DNA of 64,000 nt from Candidatus Tidjanibacter faecipullorum (GTDB taxonomy: Bacteria > Bacteroidota > Bacteroidia > Bacteroidales > Rikenellaceae): contig DXCC01000031.1 in the NCBI GenBank assembly GCA_019116245.1, forward strand, positions 1 to 64,000. The letters run 5' to 3'. Shown here in pieces: positions 38,870 to 47,821 of this stretch. The translations under genes were made by a program, and so were the position numbers. The notes beneath the pieces are model-generated. The model worked only from the letters and a program-made list of their open reading frames with translations. It did no database searches and was not told the DNA's origin. Position 1 is the stretch's first letter. Each line of letters begins with the position of its first letter.

Positions 38870-38877
38870 TATCTTTG
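38870..38877 (+). promoter_or_regulatory. Putative -7 box (TATCTTTG) for the C1 peptidase
   Basis: Exact consensus match 51 bases before the start codon; no -33 TTG at the usual spacing. Confidence 0.5.
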
Positions 38878-38928
38878 CATTCGGCCGAACGATCGGTCAG
38901 CAAAACACATTTACCTAATTTTATCTAC

Positions 38929-40320
38929 ATGAAAAAAACGCTCTCTTTGGCGGCGATGCTGGCCCTGGCGTGCGGTTTCGCAGCCGAGGCACAGACGATC
39001 TCGGACGCCGATATCAGGCAAATGCGTGACAGTTTCCAGCGGGACAATGCGACCGTCGCAGCGCAGAATGCGCTGACCTCCACGGCCAACATCCAGTCGC
39101 TGGTGCGCAACCACGAGCTGGATGGCAAGATTGACCACTACTTCAAATACCGTGTGGACGTGCAGGGCAGCATCACCGATCAGAAACAGTCGGGCCGCTG
39201 CTGGATGTTCACCTCGATGAACGTGCTGCGTCCGGCCGTGATGAAACGCTACGGCCTGGCCGACTTTGACTTTTCGCACAGCTATCTTTATTTCTGGGAT
39301 ATTCTGGAGAAGTCAAACCTCTTCCTGGAGAATGTGATCGCCACCGCTTCGCGCGACATGGACGACCGGGAGGTGGCCCGCTATTTCTCCGCGCCGGTGG
39401 ATGACGGCGGCGTATGGAACCTCTACTACAATCTGGGCATCAAATACGGTGTGGTGCCTGCTACGGTCATGCCCGAGACGCCCCATTCCGAAAATACGGC
39501 CCAGATGATGGCCCTCATCAAGGAGAAACTCCGCCGGGAGGGCTATGCGCTCCGTCAGGCGGTCAATGCCGCCAAAGGCAAGCGGACAAAGGCTGTGGAG
39601 CAGCAGAAGGCTGCCGCGCTGAACGACATCTACCGCATGCTGGCGCTGTGTCTGGGCGAGCCGCCGGTCGAGTTCGAGTGGCGCTACCGCACGCAGGACG
39701 GCGAAGTGGTCTCCAAACACTACACACCGCAGGAGTTCTACGCCGAGATTACGCCGGATGACTATTCGCCGGAGAATTACGTCATGATCATGAACGACCC
39801 CACGCGCGAATATTACAAACTGTACGAGATTGCCAACTACCGCAATACGGTCGAAGGAGTGAACTGGGTGTATCTCAACCTGCCGAACGAGGTGATCAAA
39901 CAGGCTGCGTTGGCCTCCATCAAGCATAACGAGGCCATGTATGCCTCCTGCGACGTGAACAAGTATCTGGATCGTGTGGCAGGTCTGATGGATCCGTCGC
40001 TGTACGACTACGAGGCGCTGTTCGGTGTGGAGCTGTCGATGGACAAGAAGGCCCGCATCCTGACCCGTCAGAGCGGCTCGAGCCATGCCATGACGCTGAT
40101 CGGCGTCGATACCGACGAGAACGACGTGCCGGTCAAGTGGGAGTTTGAGAACAGCTGGGGCCCGCAGTACGGCAACCACGGCTATCTGACCTTCACGGAT
40201 GACTGGTTCGACGAGTACATGTTCCGACTGGTGGTGCACAAGAAATACTTGGATCAGAAGTCCGTCGAGGCGCTCGACCAGGAGCCGGTTCAGCTGCCCG
40301 TGTGGGACTACATGTTCTGA
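38929..40320 (+). CDS. Exported C1B (bleomycin hydrolase/PepC-like) cysteine aminopeptidase
   Basis: From the ATG at 38929 the protein is 463 residues with a signal peptide (LSLAAMLALACGFAAEAQ). The catalytic triad is intact: Cys in QKQSGRCWMF, His in GSSHAMTLIG and Asn in FENSWGPQ, with the usual C1B spacing. PepC enzymes are normally cytosolic hexamers that trim peptides; a signal peptide suggests a periplasmic or secreted form. The track's extended ORF from 38365 reads the 3' end of emrB in another frame. Confidence 0.93.
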   Translation: MKKTLSLAAMLALACGFAAEAQTISDADIRQMRDSFQRDNATVAAQNALTSTANIQSLVRNHELDGKIDHYFKYRVDVQGSITDQKQSGRCWMFTSMNVLRPAVMKRYGLADFDFSHSYLYFWDILEKSNLFLENVIATASRDMDDREVARYFSAPVDDGGVWNLYYNLGIKYGVVPATVMPETPHSENTAQMMALIKEKLRREGYALRQAVNAAKGKRTKAVEQQKAAALNDIYRMLALCLGEPPVEFEWRYRTQDGEVVSKHYTPQEFYAEITPDDYSPENYVMIMNDPTREYYKLYEIANYRNTVEGVNWVYLNLPNEVIKQAALASIKHNEAMYASCDVNKYLDRVAGLMDPSLYDYEALFGVELSMDKKARILTRQSGSSHAMTLIGVDTDENDVPVKWEFENSWGPQYGNHGYLTFTDDWFDEYMFRLVVHKKYLDQKSVEALDQEPVQLPVWDYMF

Positions 40321-40345
40321 TCCGCCGCCGCGGACAGCATGCAAA

Positions 40346-40382
40346 AACGGGACAAGGCCGCAAGGCTTTGTCCCGTTCTTTG
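40346..40382. terminator. Bidirectional terminator between the peptidase and the Eis gene
   Basis: AACGGGACAAGGCC pairs with GGCTTTGTCCCGTT around GCAA, with T-rich flanks on both strands. It would end two convergent genes. Confidence 0.9.
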
Positions 40383-40430
40383 TTGTAGCTGTTGTATGTG
40401 CCCGTCCGGTGTTTTTGGGGGCGGCGGGGA

Positions 40431-41657
40431 TCAGAAGTAGTCCGAGAAATAGGGCTGTCCGTCGGGAATGATCTCCTCCAGCAGGCGCAGTGTGCGGCGG
40501 TCGGTCCGGATGCGTTCGATCTTGGCCAGGTAGGTGGGGCGTTTGTACCCCATCAGCATGGTGGTGAGGGTCTGGATGTCCAGTTCGACCGACTTGCCGA
40601 CCGGTTCGGCGGAGACGGCAATGCCGTTCGGGGCGTTCTTGTCGGCCGTGATGCCGAATACGCCGTTGTTCCAGTGGGCCATCGGATCGGTGATGACAAA
40701 GTGGAACGGGCGGATGGTCCCTTCGAAGGGGTAGGCCTGCAGGAAACGTTCCACATCGACGATGCGTGCCATGAAGTAGGGTTCGATGGTCTCCTTGATC
40801 TGGCTCTCGTCGAGCAGAAAGGCCAGCGGTTCGCTCGTATAGATGTCGCCGCGCACGGCGTCAATCATCGAATAGTGGGCCCGGATGAAGTTCCACAACC
40901 CCTTGCGAGCCTCCTGGGTGAGATAGACCATCTCGCGGATGTGGAAGATGTCGTCCTCCACCCAGTAGAGCAGGAAGCCCTGCGGAACGTTTCTGGCATC
41001 GTGGTAGATGGCGGCGATCCGTTCGTCCTCGTTTTCCCAGCGCCAGTATTCCACCCATTCGAAATCGTTGCGGATCAGGGCACCGTGTGTGGTGCGGGCG
41101 AAGCGGTCGTAGATTTCGCGTACGACGGGATTTCCTACCGTAGTGCGTTCCACGTGGCCCGGCACGTCGATGGCCTGCGGAATTTCCGTGTCCTTCAGCT
41201 CGAAGGTGATGTGGTCCGACATGATCTCCCAACCCTTGCGGCGGTAGTAGGGAATGGAGTAGGGGTAGAGGTAGGAGATGTACTGGCCGGCCTTGCGCAT
41301 CTTTTCGAGCGCGCGGCGGATCAGGTCGTTCATCAGCCCCATGCCCGCAAATTCGGGATAGGTGCCCACGCCCGTGACGCCGCCCATCTTGAAGATGCAG
41401 TTGTGGATGTTCACCTCACAAGGGTAGATGCAGATTTGCGACACCAGCTGGTCTTCGGGCGTAAACCAGCCGAATACCTCGGCTTCCTGCAGAACGGGCC
41501 GCTTGGAGCGTTTCAGTTCGCCGTCTTCGTAGCCGCTCTCCTCCAGTTCGCGGTCGGTGACCTGGAAGACGTAGCGCAACAGCTCATTGTATTGGTCGAG
41601 GTATTTCAGCCCGACGGGTTTGACCCGGAGCGAATCTTTTATCTTGTGATCGGACAT
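40431..41657 (-). CDS. Eis-family GNAT acetyltransferase
   Basis: From ATG 41657 (8 codons into the track ORF) the protein has 408 residues, the size of Eis proteins: an N-terminal GNAT with CoA loop GVTGVGTYPEFAGMGLMNDLIRR, a second GNAT-like region, and a C-terminal SCP2-like sterol-carrier fold (NNGVFGITADKNAPNGIAV...LDIQTLTTMLMGY). The C-terminal residue is Phe (PYFSDYF), as in Eis where the carboxylate takes part in catalysis, and the Tyr-rich SYLYPYSIPYY fits the active site. Mycobacterial Eis acetylates aminoglycosides and host or peptide amines; the substrate here is unknown. Confidence 0.86.
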   Translation of the reverse strand: MSDHKIKDSLRVKPVGLKYLDQYNELLRYVFQVTDRELEESGYEDGELKRSKRPVLQEAEVFGWFTPEDQLVSQICIYPCEVNIHNCIFKMGGVTGVGTYPEFAGMGLMNDLIRRALEKMRKAGQYISYLYPYSIPYYRRKGWEIMSDHITFELKDTEIPQAIDVPGHVERTTVGNPVVREIYDRFARTTHGALIRNDFEWVEYWRWENEDERIAAIYHDARNVPQGFLLYWVEDDIFHIREMVYLTQEARKGLWNFIRAHYSMIDAVRGDIYTSEPLAFLLDESQIKETIEPYFMARIVDVERFLQAYPFEGTIRPFHFVITDPMAHWNNGVFGITADKNAPNGIAVSAEPVGKSVELDIQTLTTMLMGYKRPTYLAKIERIRTDRRTLRLLEEIIPDGQPYFSDYF

Positions 41658-41794
41658 GACACGATGCTTTGAGGAAAGCAAAGGTACGGAAAATAGCGCA
41701 AAGGTAGGCGGCCCGCAGGGGGACGATGCGGAGAAATTGCGGACGATGGGGTTGTAACGTGTGGTGCGGGCGGCCGAGACGGTCGGGTATACCG

Positions 41795-41830
41795 AAAAAA
41801 GACGGTCGCCGGCGTGATGGGGCGACCGTC
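41795..41830 (-). terminator. Terminator for the small GNAT gene
   Basis: GACGGTCGCC/GGCGACCGTC stem with a 10-base loop, followed on the minus strand by six T's. Confidence 0.88.
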
Positions 41831-41853
41831 AAGAGACGTGTGGGCGGCACGGA

Positions 41854-42144
41854 CTACCGGTCGGCCAGCAGCTCCTGCCACTCCGGATGGCGGTTCACAT
41901 AGGCGACCGCAAAACTGCATTGCGGAACGATCCGCCGGCCGTCGGCACGCAGGGCAGCCAGCGTTCGGGCCAGGAGCTGGCTGCCGATGCCCTGACCTTC
42001 GTGGCGCGGGGGGACCTCCGTGTGGGTGAGGATGACGGCGCCGTCGGCGCGCACGACGTAGCAGGCCAGTGCGGTGGTGCCGTCCAGCAGGTCGAGTTCG
42101 AAACGATGTTCGGCCTGGTTATGGGTGAAAGGGTATTCGTTCAT
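41854..42144 (-). CDS. NATD1-like small N-acetyltransferase (PF14542-type)
   Basis: A 96-residue GNAT mini-domain. It has the strand EHRFELDLLDGTTALACYVV, the acetyl-CoA loop HEGQGIGSQLLARTLAALRADG, and the family end QCSFAVAYVNRHPEWQELL. Homologues (human NATD1, bacterial YidJ-type) are believed to be acyl-CoA-binding acetyltransferases with unknown targets. It lies 19 bases after the chromate transporter genes on the same strand and may be cotranscribed. Confidence 0.85.
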   Translation of the reverse strand: MNEYPFTHNQAEHRFELDLLDGTTALACYVVRADGAVILTHTEVPPRHEGQGIGSQLLARTLAALRADGRRIVPQCSFAVAYVNRHPEWQELLADR

Positions 42145-42163
42145 GGCGACAGCGATGTGTTTG

Positions 42164-42688
42164 TCAGAGATACAGCAATAATCCTGCCACGGCCGACAGA
42201 ATGATGATCAGAATGGGGTTGACCTTCTTGATCGAGGCGATGAAGCTCACGGCCAGAATCACCCAGCTCTTCCAGTCGATGAAGGTGTCCGGCGTCAGCA
42301 ACAGCAGGGCGGCGGCGATGATCATGCCGATCATCATGGGTTTCATGCCCTCCATGGCGCCTGCCACATAGGCGTTGGCGCGCAGCTTGATATAGAAGCG
42401 GGTGGCGGCCAGCATCAGGGTCAGCGACGGAATGCAGACGGCTATCGTGGCCGTAACGGAGCCCCAGATCGATCCCGTGATGGCGTAGCCCACATAGGTG
42501 GCGCTGTTGATGGCAATTGGGCCGGGGGTGACCTGCGAGACGGCAATGATGTCGGTCAGCTGTTCGGAGGTGAGCCAGCTGCGCTGCACGACGATCTCGT
42601 TGTGGATAAGCGACAGCATGGCATAGCCGCCGCCGAATCCGAAGAAGCCGATCTTCAGATAGGACCAGAGCAGTTGCAGGTAGATCAT
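42164..42688 (-). CDS. Chromate transporter (CHR domain), short subunit B
   Basis: The ATG at 42688 (52nd codon of the track ORF) gives 174 residues and overlaps the upstream subunit stop as ATGA. It has the CHR hallmark sequence FGFGGGYAMLSLIHNEIVV and SQVTPGPIAINSATYVGY, with five or six membrane helices. Short-chain CHR proteins work as heteropairs. The family exports chromate with sulfate-like coupling, but in anaerobes the natural substrate may differ. Confidence 0.9.
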   Translation of the reverse strand: MIYLQLLWSYLKIGFFGFGGGYAMLSLIHNEIVVQRSWLTSEQLTDIIAVSQVTPGPIAINSATYVGYAITGSIWGSVTATIAVCIPSLTLMLAATRFYIKLRANAYVAGAMEGMKPMMIGMIIAAALLLLTPDTFIDWKSWVILAVSFIASIKKVNPILIIILSAVAGLLLYL

Positions 42689-43329
42689 GACCGGGTGCCC
42701 TTTCCGGTGCCGGAGGCACCCTTGCGGTTGTAGAAGGTATAGAGTATGCCGCCGACGGCGCCCACCAGGATGAACCAGATGGGCGAGACACCCAGCAGCC
42801 AGACGATGAGGGCGGCTATGGCGGCCAGCCCGATTTTCCACCAGCCCATGCCCCGCGCCAGTCCGAAGACGGGGGCGGCGATGAGGGCCACCACGGCGGG
42901 ACGCATGCCCTTGAAGGCGGCGTCGACATAGCGGTTGGTGCGGAAGTCGGTGAAATACATGGCGATCAACAGAATGATGATGAAGGACGGGAGCACGACG
43001 CCGGTGACGGCCGACAGTGCGCCGCGGTAGCCGGCAATCTTGTAGCCGACAAAGACGGCCGTGTTCAGCGCAATGGGCCCCGGGGCGGATTGGGCCAGGG
43101 TGAGCAGCTCCAGAAAATCGGTCCGCTCGATCCAGCCGCGGCGGTCGATCATTTCCCGCTCGATGAGGGGGATCATGGCAAAGCCGCCTCCGAAGGTGAA
43201 GGCACCGATCTTCAGAAACGAGGTGAAGAGGGCGGTGCAGGCATGGCGCCGGTCGGACGGTTGACCGGTGCCGGATGTCGGCGTGGCAGCGGGTTGTTTG
43301 TTTGCGGGCGTATGCATGGGTTGTGGCAT
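42685..43329 (-). CDS. Chromate transporter (CHR domain), short subunit A
   Basis: From ATG 43329 (or 43317) the 214-residue protein has a ~35-residue Pro/Thr-rich cytoplasmic lead-in, then a CHR domain with FTFGGGFAMIPLIEREMI and AQSAPGPIALNTAVFVGY. It is the first of the coupled pair and starts 20 bases after the rsmE stop, so rsmE and both transporter genes may share one transcript. The track's 43572 start overlaps rsmE and is not supported. Confidence 0.9.
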   Translation of the reverse strand: MPQPMHTPANKQPAATPTSGTGQPSDRRHACTALFTSFLKIGAFTFGGGFAMIPLIEREMIDRRGWIERTDFLELLTLAQSAPGPIALNTAVFVGYKIAGYRGALSAVTGVVLPSFIIILLIAMYFTDFRTNRYVDAAFKGMRPAVVALIAAPVFGLARGMGWWKIGLAAIAALIVWLLGVSPIWFILVGAVGGILYTFYNRKGASGTGKGTRS

Positions 43330-43349
43330 ATTGCGTTGGAAGGGTGGGG

Positions 43350-44060
43350 TCAGCGTCCCCGGTTGATGAACGAGGCGAAGGCGACGGCCGTGAGGGCCGC
43401 CGTTTCGGTGCGCAGGCGGCTTTCGCCCAGCGAAATGGCGGTGAAGCCGGCCTGACGTGCGGCCTCGATCTCGTCTTCCGCGAAATCGCCTTCCGGACCG
43501 ATGAGAATCAGGGCGGATTCGCCCGGTGCAAGTACGTCGCCGAGGAAGGTGCGCGGCGAAGCCTCGTCGCAATGGGCAATCAGCTTGCGCCCCTCAAACG
43601 GCATGGCAATGACCTCCTTGACGGGGGTCATCTCATCCACTTCGGGACGATAGGCCTTGAGCGACTGTTTCATGGCGCTGGTGACAATCCGGTCGCCCCG
43701 GTCGCGGCGCAGCGTACGGCGTTCGCTGTGGCGGCATTCGATCGGAATGATGCGGTCGATGCCGATCTCGGTGGCCTTCTCCAGGAACCATTCGTAGCGG
43801 TCCGTATTTTTGGTGGGGGCGACGGCGACGGTCAGCCGGTAGGAGCGGCGGCCAAACGCGGGCAGCGTCTCCTCGATGCGGACGACGCACCGTTTGGGGT
43901 GGGGCTGCTCGACGACGGCCCGGTAGAGCGTGCCCCGGCCGTCGGTCAGATGAAGCGTGTCGCCTGCGGAGAGGCGCAGTACCTTCATGCAGTGGGCCGA
44001 CTCCTCCTCGCTGAGCGTATAGACGGGTAACGTGATGTCGGGAGCGTAAAATAATTGCAT
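43350..44060 (-). CDS. rsmE: 16S rRNA m3U1498 methyltransferase RsmE
   Basis: RsmE methylates uridine 1498 of 16S rRNA using S-adenosylmethionine in a SPOUT fold. The 236-residue protein has an N-terminal PUA-like barrel (HCMKVLRLSAGDTLHLTDG), and the SPOUT knot motifs LIGPEGDFAEDEIEAARQAGF and LGESRLRTETAALTAV. It is complete, and divergent from the M3 peptidase gene; its start codon lies within that gene's promoter. Confidence 0.95.
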   Translation of the reverse strand: MQLFYAPDITLPVYTLSEEESAHCMKVLRLSAGDTLHLTDGRGTLYRAVVEQPHPKRCVVRIEETLPAFGRRSYRLTVAVAPTKNTDRYEWFLEKATEIGIDRIIPIECRHSERRTLRRDRGDRIVTSAMKQSLKAYRPEVDEMTPVKEVIAMPFEGRKLIAHCDEASPRTFLGDVLAPGESALILIGPEGDFAEDEIEAARQAGFTAISLGESRLRTETAALTAVAFASFINRGR

Positions 44061-44085
44061 ATTACAGTGCGAATCGGTATTTTTG
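44055..44085 (+). promoter_or_regulatory. Promoter of the M3 peptidase gene
   Basis: TTG (44055-44057), 20 bases, TATTTTTG (44078-44085): complete promoter, 43 bases before the ATG; it overlaps the start codon of rsmE on the other strand. Confidence 0.72.
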
Positions 44086-44108
44086 TACGTTTGTAAAAAA
44101 CAGAAAAC

Positions 44109-44124
44109 TTACAAAAGTTTGTAA
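44109..44124. promoter_or_regulatory. Inverted repeat in the M3 peptidase leader
   Basis: TTACAAA-AG-TTTGTAA is a perfect 7-bp palindrome, with one more TTTGTAA half-site at 44091-44097. It lies just after the expected transcript start, a usual repressor position. Confidence 0.5.
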
Positions 44125-44128
44125 AAGT

Positions 44129-46267
44129 ATGAAAAAAATCGGTTTGATATTAGCTTCCTGCACGGTGATGACCCTCGTGTCGGCTTGCGGAGGCAATGAA
44201 AACGGCAACGGCCAGAACCCGTTGCTCGGCGAGTGGACAACGCCCTACGGCGTACCTCCGTTCGACCAGATCAAAACCTCGGACTATCTGCCCGCCTTCA
44301 AGGAGGCCATGAAGCAGCACAACGAGGAGATCGAGGCCATCGTGTCGTCGAAAGAGACGCCTACCTTCGAGAACACCATCCTCGCATACGACAATGCGGG
44401 CGATCTGCTGGGACGCATTGCCAGCACGTTCTGGAGCGTGGCCGCTGCCGACACGGATCCCGAAATGCAGAAGGTTCAGGAGCAGGCCGCTTCCATGCTG
44501 TCCGAACACTCGGACGGCATCATGCTGAACGATAAACTGTTCCAGCGTATCAAGGCGGTGTACGAGCAGCGCGACATGCTCGATCCGATGCAGCGCCGTC
44601 TGACCGAAAAAATCTATAAGGATTTCGAGCGTTCGGGTGCCAACCTCTCGCCCGAGGACAAGGCCGAATTCTCGAAGCTGAACAGCCGTCTGGCCCAGCT
44701 GTCGTTCCAGTTCGGCAAAAATTTGCTGGCCGAGAATGCCCGCTATCAGCTGGTGCTGAGCGAGGAGGAGGTGAACGGTCTGCCCGCCACCGTGCGCAAC
44801 ATGGCCCGGGCCGCTGCCCGTGAGGCCAAAGTGGGCGATCAGAAGTATCTCTTCACGCTGTCGCCGGCCAGCATGGGTCCGTTCATGACCTATTCGCCGA
44901 ACCGCGATCTGCGCAAGCAGCTCTACCAGGCCTATACCGAGAAATGTATGCACGGCGACGAGCTGGACAACAGCAAACTGGTCAATGAAATTGTCGAGCT
45001 GCGCACCAAACGCGCCCATCTGCTCGGATACGACACCCATGCCGCCTATGTGCTGGACAACAACATGGCCAAAACGCCGGAAAATGTATATGGCCTGCTG
45101 GACGAAGTGTGGGGCCCGGCTCTGAACCGAGCCAAGGACGAACTGGCTGCCATGCAGGAGATCAAACTCAAGGAGACCGGCAATACCGATTTCGCAGCCT
45201 GGGACTGGCCCTATTATGCCGAAAAGGTGCGCAAGGCGCAGTATGATCTCGATCAGGATGCCCTGCGGGCCTATTTCCCGCTGGAAAATGTGCGTCAGGG
45301 TATCTTTGAGTTGAGCAACCGCCTCTACGGCATTACCTTCCGTCCGGCCGTCCTGCCCGTTTACAACGAGGAGTGCACCACCTATGAGGTGTACGATACG
45401 GACGACACGCTGCTCGGTGTGCTCTATATGGATCTTTATGTACGTGCCGGCCGCAAGGGCCCCGGTGCCTGGTGTGGCACCTTCCGCAGTCAGTCGTGCG
45501 ATGCGGAAGGCAACCGGGTGGTGCCGATCGTGTACATCGTGGCCAACTTCCCGCGTCCCAACGGCTCCACGCCTTCGTTGCTGAGCCTGGACGAGACCCG
45601 CACCTTCTTCCATGAATTCGGCCACGCCCTGCACATGCTCTTCTGCGACGTGCCCTACCGCGGCCTGACCGAGGTGGAGAACGACTTCGTGGAACTGCCT
45701 TCGCAGATCATGGAAAACTGGGCAACCGAGCCGGAGATGCTGCGCAGCTATGCCCTGCACTGGCAGACGGGCCGCGTGATTCCCGACGAAATGATCGACC
45801 GTATCCTCGAGAGCGCTCACTTCAACCAGGGCTTCGCAACGACCGAACTGGTGGCTGCCTCCTATATTGATATGGATATCCACAATCAGAAAGATTTCGT
45901 ACCGGTGGATCCGGCGGCTTACGAGAAGCGCGTATTGAACGAGGAGCGCGGTCTGATTCCGCAGATCGACCCGCGTTACCGCTATACCTATTTCTCCCAC
46001 ATCTTTGACGGCGGTTACTCGGCCGGCTACTACGGCTATCTGTGGGCCGAGGTGCTGGACAAGGATGCCTATGAAGCCTTCATGGAGACGGGCGAACCCT
46101 TCAACCGAAAGGTCGCAACCCGCTTCCGGGAGGAGATCCTCTCCAAGGGCGGTACGGCAGACGGTATGGTGCTGTATGAGAATTTCCGCGGCCGTCAGCC
46201 CAGCCGTGAGCCGCTGCTGCGCTCGCGCGGTCTGCTGAACGAAGAGAATGCCGAGGCACAGAAATAG
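44129..46267 (+). CDS. M3 family peptidyl-dipeptidase, lipoprotein
   Basis: A 712-residue Dcp-like metallopeptidase. An N-terminal lipobox (LVSAC, Cys at ~20) predicts attachment to the periplasmic face of a membrane, unlike cytosolic E. coli Dcp. The zinc motif HEFGH in FFHEFGHALHML is intact, with the downstream Glu in EVENDFVELPSQIMENW, and the C-terminal substrate Tyr cluster (YSAGYYGYLWAE) is typical of the family. It would remove dipeptides from peptide C-termini. Confidence 0.94.
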   Translation: MKKIGLILASCTVMTLVSACGGNENGNGQNPLLGEWTTPYGVPPFDQIKTSDYLPAFKEAMKQHNEEIEAIVSSKETPTFENTILAYDNAGDLLGRIASTFWSVAAADTDPEMQKVQEQAASMLSEHSDGIMLNDKLFQRIKAVYEQRDMLDPMQRRLTEKIYKDFERSGANLSPEDKAEFSKLNSRLAQLSFQFGKNLLAENARYQLVLSEEEVNGLPATVRNMARAAAREAKVGDQKYLFTLSPASMGPFMTYSPNRDLRKQLYQAYTEKCMHGDELDNSKLVNEIVELRTKRAHLLGYDTHAAYVLDNNMAKTPENVYGLLDEVWGPALNRAKDELAAMQEIKLKETGNTDFAAWDWPYYAEKVRKAQYDLDQDALRAYFPLENVRQGIFELSNRLYGITFRPAVLPVYNEECTTYEVYDTDDTLLGVLYMDLYVRAGRKGPGAWCGTFRSQSCDAEGNRVVPIVYIVANFPRPNGSTPSLLSLDETRTFFHEFGHALHMLFCDVPYRGLTEVENDFVELPSQIMENWATEPEMLRSYALHWQTGRVIPDEMIDRILESAHFNQGFATTELVAASYIDMDIHNQKDFVPVDPAAYEKRVLNEERGLIPQIDPRYRYTYFSHIFDGGYSAGYYGYLWAEVLDKDAYEAFMETGEPFNRKVATRFREEILSKGGTADGMVLYENFRGRQPSREPLLRSRGLLNEENAEAQK

Positions 46268-46367
46268 CGTCTTGACATGCCAATGATGACGGACGGGTTG
46301 CGGTGACGCGATCCGTCCGTCTGCTTTTGGTTGTGACGGGAACGGTGCAAAAGAGACAAGAGCATGA

Positions 46368-46402
46368 AAAAAGCCGGAGCGTGGCGCGTTCCGGCTTTTT
46401 GT
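46368..46402. terminator. Bidirectional terminator between the M3 peptidase and meaB
   Basis: AAAAGCCGGA/TCCGGCTTTT stem with an inner GCG/CGC pairing, and T/A runs on either side, between two convergent genes. Confidence 0.87.
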
Positions 46403-46422
46403 GTAGGGTCTGTTTCGGAGGA

Positions 46423-47541
46423 CTATGCTTCCCGCTTGAGATCGCCGAAGTAGAGGTTGAGCAGCTCCTTGGCGGCGATGAATGAGCTCATGCGGCTCTC
46501 CAGCACCTTGCGCTCGAAACGCGGCAGTTCGGCTTCGATGTGCGGATCGCGGTAGAAGCTGTTGCGGAGCGCTTCGTTGATGCTTTCGTACATCCAGTAT
46601 TTGCTCTGGCGGTTGCGGTTGGCCCGGAAGAAGCCGTTGCGACGGGTGAAGGCGATGAAGTCGGTGACGCCGGTCCACACCTCCTGCAGTCCCGAACCGT
46701 CCACCGCCGAGCTGGTCAGCACCTGCGGCCGCCATCCCGAATCGGGTTCGGGAAAGAGGTGCAGCGCATTTTCGATCTGCCGTTTGGCCAGTTTGGCCTT
46801 GGTGAGGTTCTCGCCGTCGGCCTTGGTGATGACCACCATGTCGGCCATCTCCATGATGCCGCGTTTGATGCCCTGCAACTCGTCGCCCGCACCGGAGATC
46901 TGAAGCAGCATGAAGATGTCCACCATCGAGTGGACGGCCGTTTCGCTCTGGCCCACACCCACCGTCTCAATGAAAATAGTATCGAAGCCGGCCGCCTCGC
47001 AGAGAATGACCGTCTCGCGGGTCTTGCGTGCCACGCCGCCGAGCGAGCCGGCCGACGGGGAGGGGCGGATGAAGACGTCCGGGTTGGAGGAGATGCTCTC
47101 CATGCGGGTCTTGTCGCCGAGGATCGATCCGCCGCTGCGTTCCGAACTGGGGTCGATGGCCAGAACGGCCAGCCGGTGGCCGAGCGAGGTGACCATGCCG
47201 CCGATGGCTTCGATGAAGGTCGATTTGCCTGCACCCGGCACGCCCGTGATGCCCACGCGGATCGAGTTGCCGGAGTGGGGCAGGCAGCGTTCGATGATCT
47301 GCTGGGCCTGTTCGTAGTGCTCGGGGCGGTTGCTCTCCACCAGGGTGATGGCCTGCGAGAGAACGGTGATGTTGCCGGCCAGAATGCCCTCGACATATTG
47401 GTCCACCGTCAGCGTAGGCCGGCGTTTGCGGTGAAAATTGGGGTTTACGACGGGTTGTGCCTCGACGCCTTCGGTGACGTTGAGCGCGCTGTCGGTATGT
47501 TCGGCTTTGTGCTGGTGTTCCCAGTGTTCGTTGTAGTCCAT
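46423..47541 (-). CDS. meaB: Methylmalonyl-CoA mutase-associated GTPase MeaB
   Basis: MeaB is a G-protein chaperone that loads and protects the adenosylcobalamin of methylmalonyl-CoA mutase. The 372-residue protein has P-loop GVPGAGKSTFIEAIG, LAVLAIDPSSERSGGSILGDKTRM, FIETVGVGQSE and VITKADGEN, all characteristic of the MeaB/ArgK branch. It is divergent from the epimerase/decarboxylase operon, and its placement ties that operon to B12-dependent succinate-propionate chemistry. The mutase genes are not in the window. Confidence 0.94.
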   Translation of the reverse strand: MDYNEHWEHQHKAEHTDSALNVTEGVEAQPVVNPNFHRKRRPTLTVDQYVEGILAGNITVLSQAITLVESNRPEHYEQAQQIIERCLPHSGNSIRVGITGVPGAGKSTFIEAIGGMVTSLGHRLAVLAIDPSSERSGGSILGDKTRMESISSNPDVFIRPSPSAGSLGGVARKTRETVILCEAAGFDTIFIETVGVGQSETAVHSMVDIFMLLQISGAGDELQGIKRGIMEMADMVVITKADGENLTKAKLAKRQIENALHLFPEPDSGWRPQVLTSSAVDGSGLQEVWTGVTDFIAFTRRNGFFRANRNRQSKYWMYESINEALRNSFYRDPHIEAELPRFERKVLESRMSSFIAAKELLNLYFGDLKREA

Positions 47542-47744
47542 GGCATGAAGGGTGTTTTGTCGGGTTGTCCGGGAGGGGGCCGACCGTGCGGCACACGCCC
47601 TCCGTTATGCGAATGTAATGCTTTTCCGCGAATGTCCGACGGGTGGCGGACGGAAATGTGGCCCCGGCCGGATGGCGGAGTGCGGTGCCGGCGATGCGGG
47701 GCGAAAAAATGCGCTTTTTGTCCGGCTTTCTTAAAAAGAAAAAT

Positions 47745-47752
47745 TATCTTTG
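47745..47752 (+). promoter_or_regulatory. Putative -7 box (TATCTTTG) of the methylmalonyl-CoA decarboxylase operon
   Basis: Exact consensus match 69 bases before the epimerase ATG. The nearest TTTTG (47716-47720) leaves a 24-base spacer, longer than usual. Confidence 0.5.
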
Positions 47753-47821
47753 TAACGCTTCGCGCTCCGGGGGCGCCGAGCGAATCGTACGATAGTGTAC
47801 ACAATTCAAAATATTACGGAG

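Noticed and set aside
38365-38928. 188-residue N-terminal extension of the C1 peptidase ORF
   Set aside because: It reads the 3' end of the MFS gene in another frame and would hide an obvious signal peptide at 38929.
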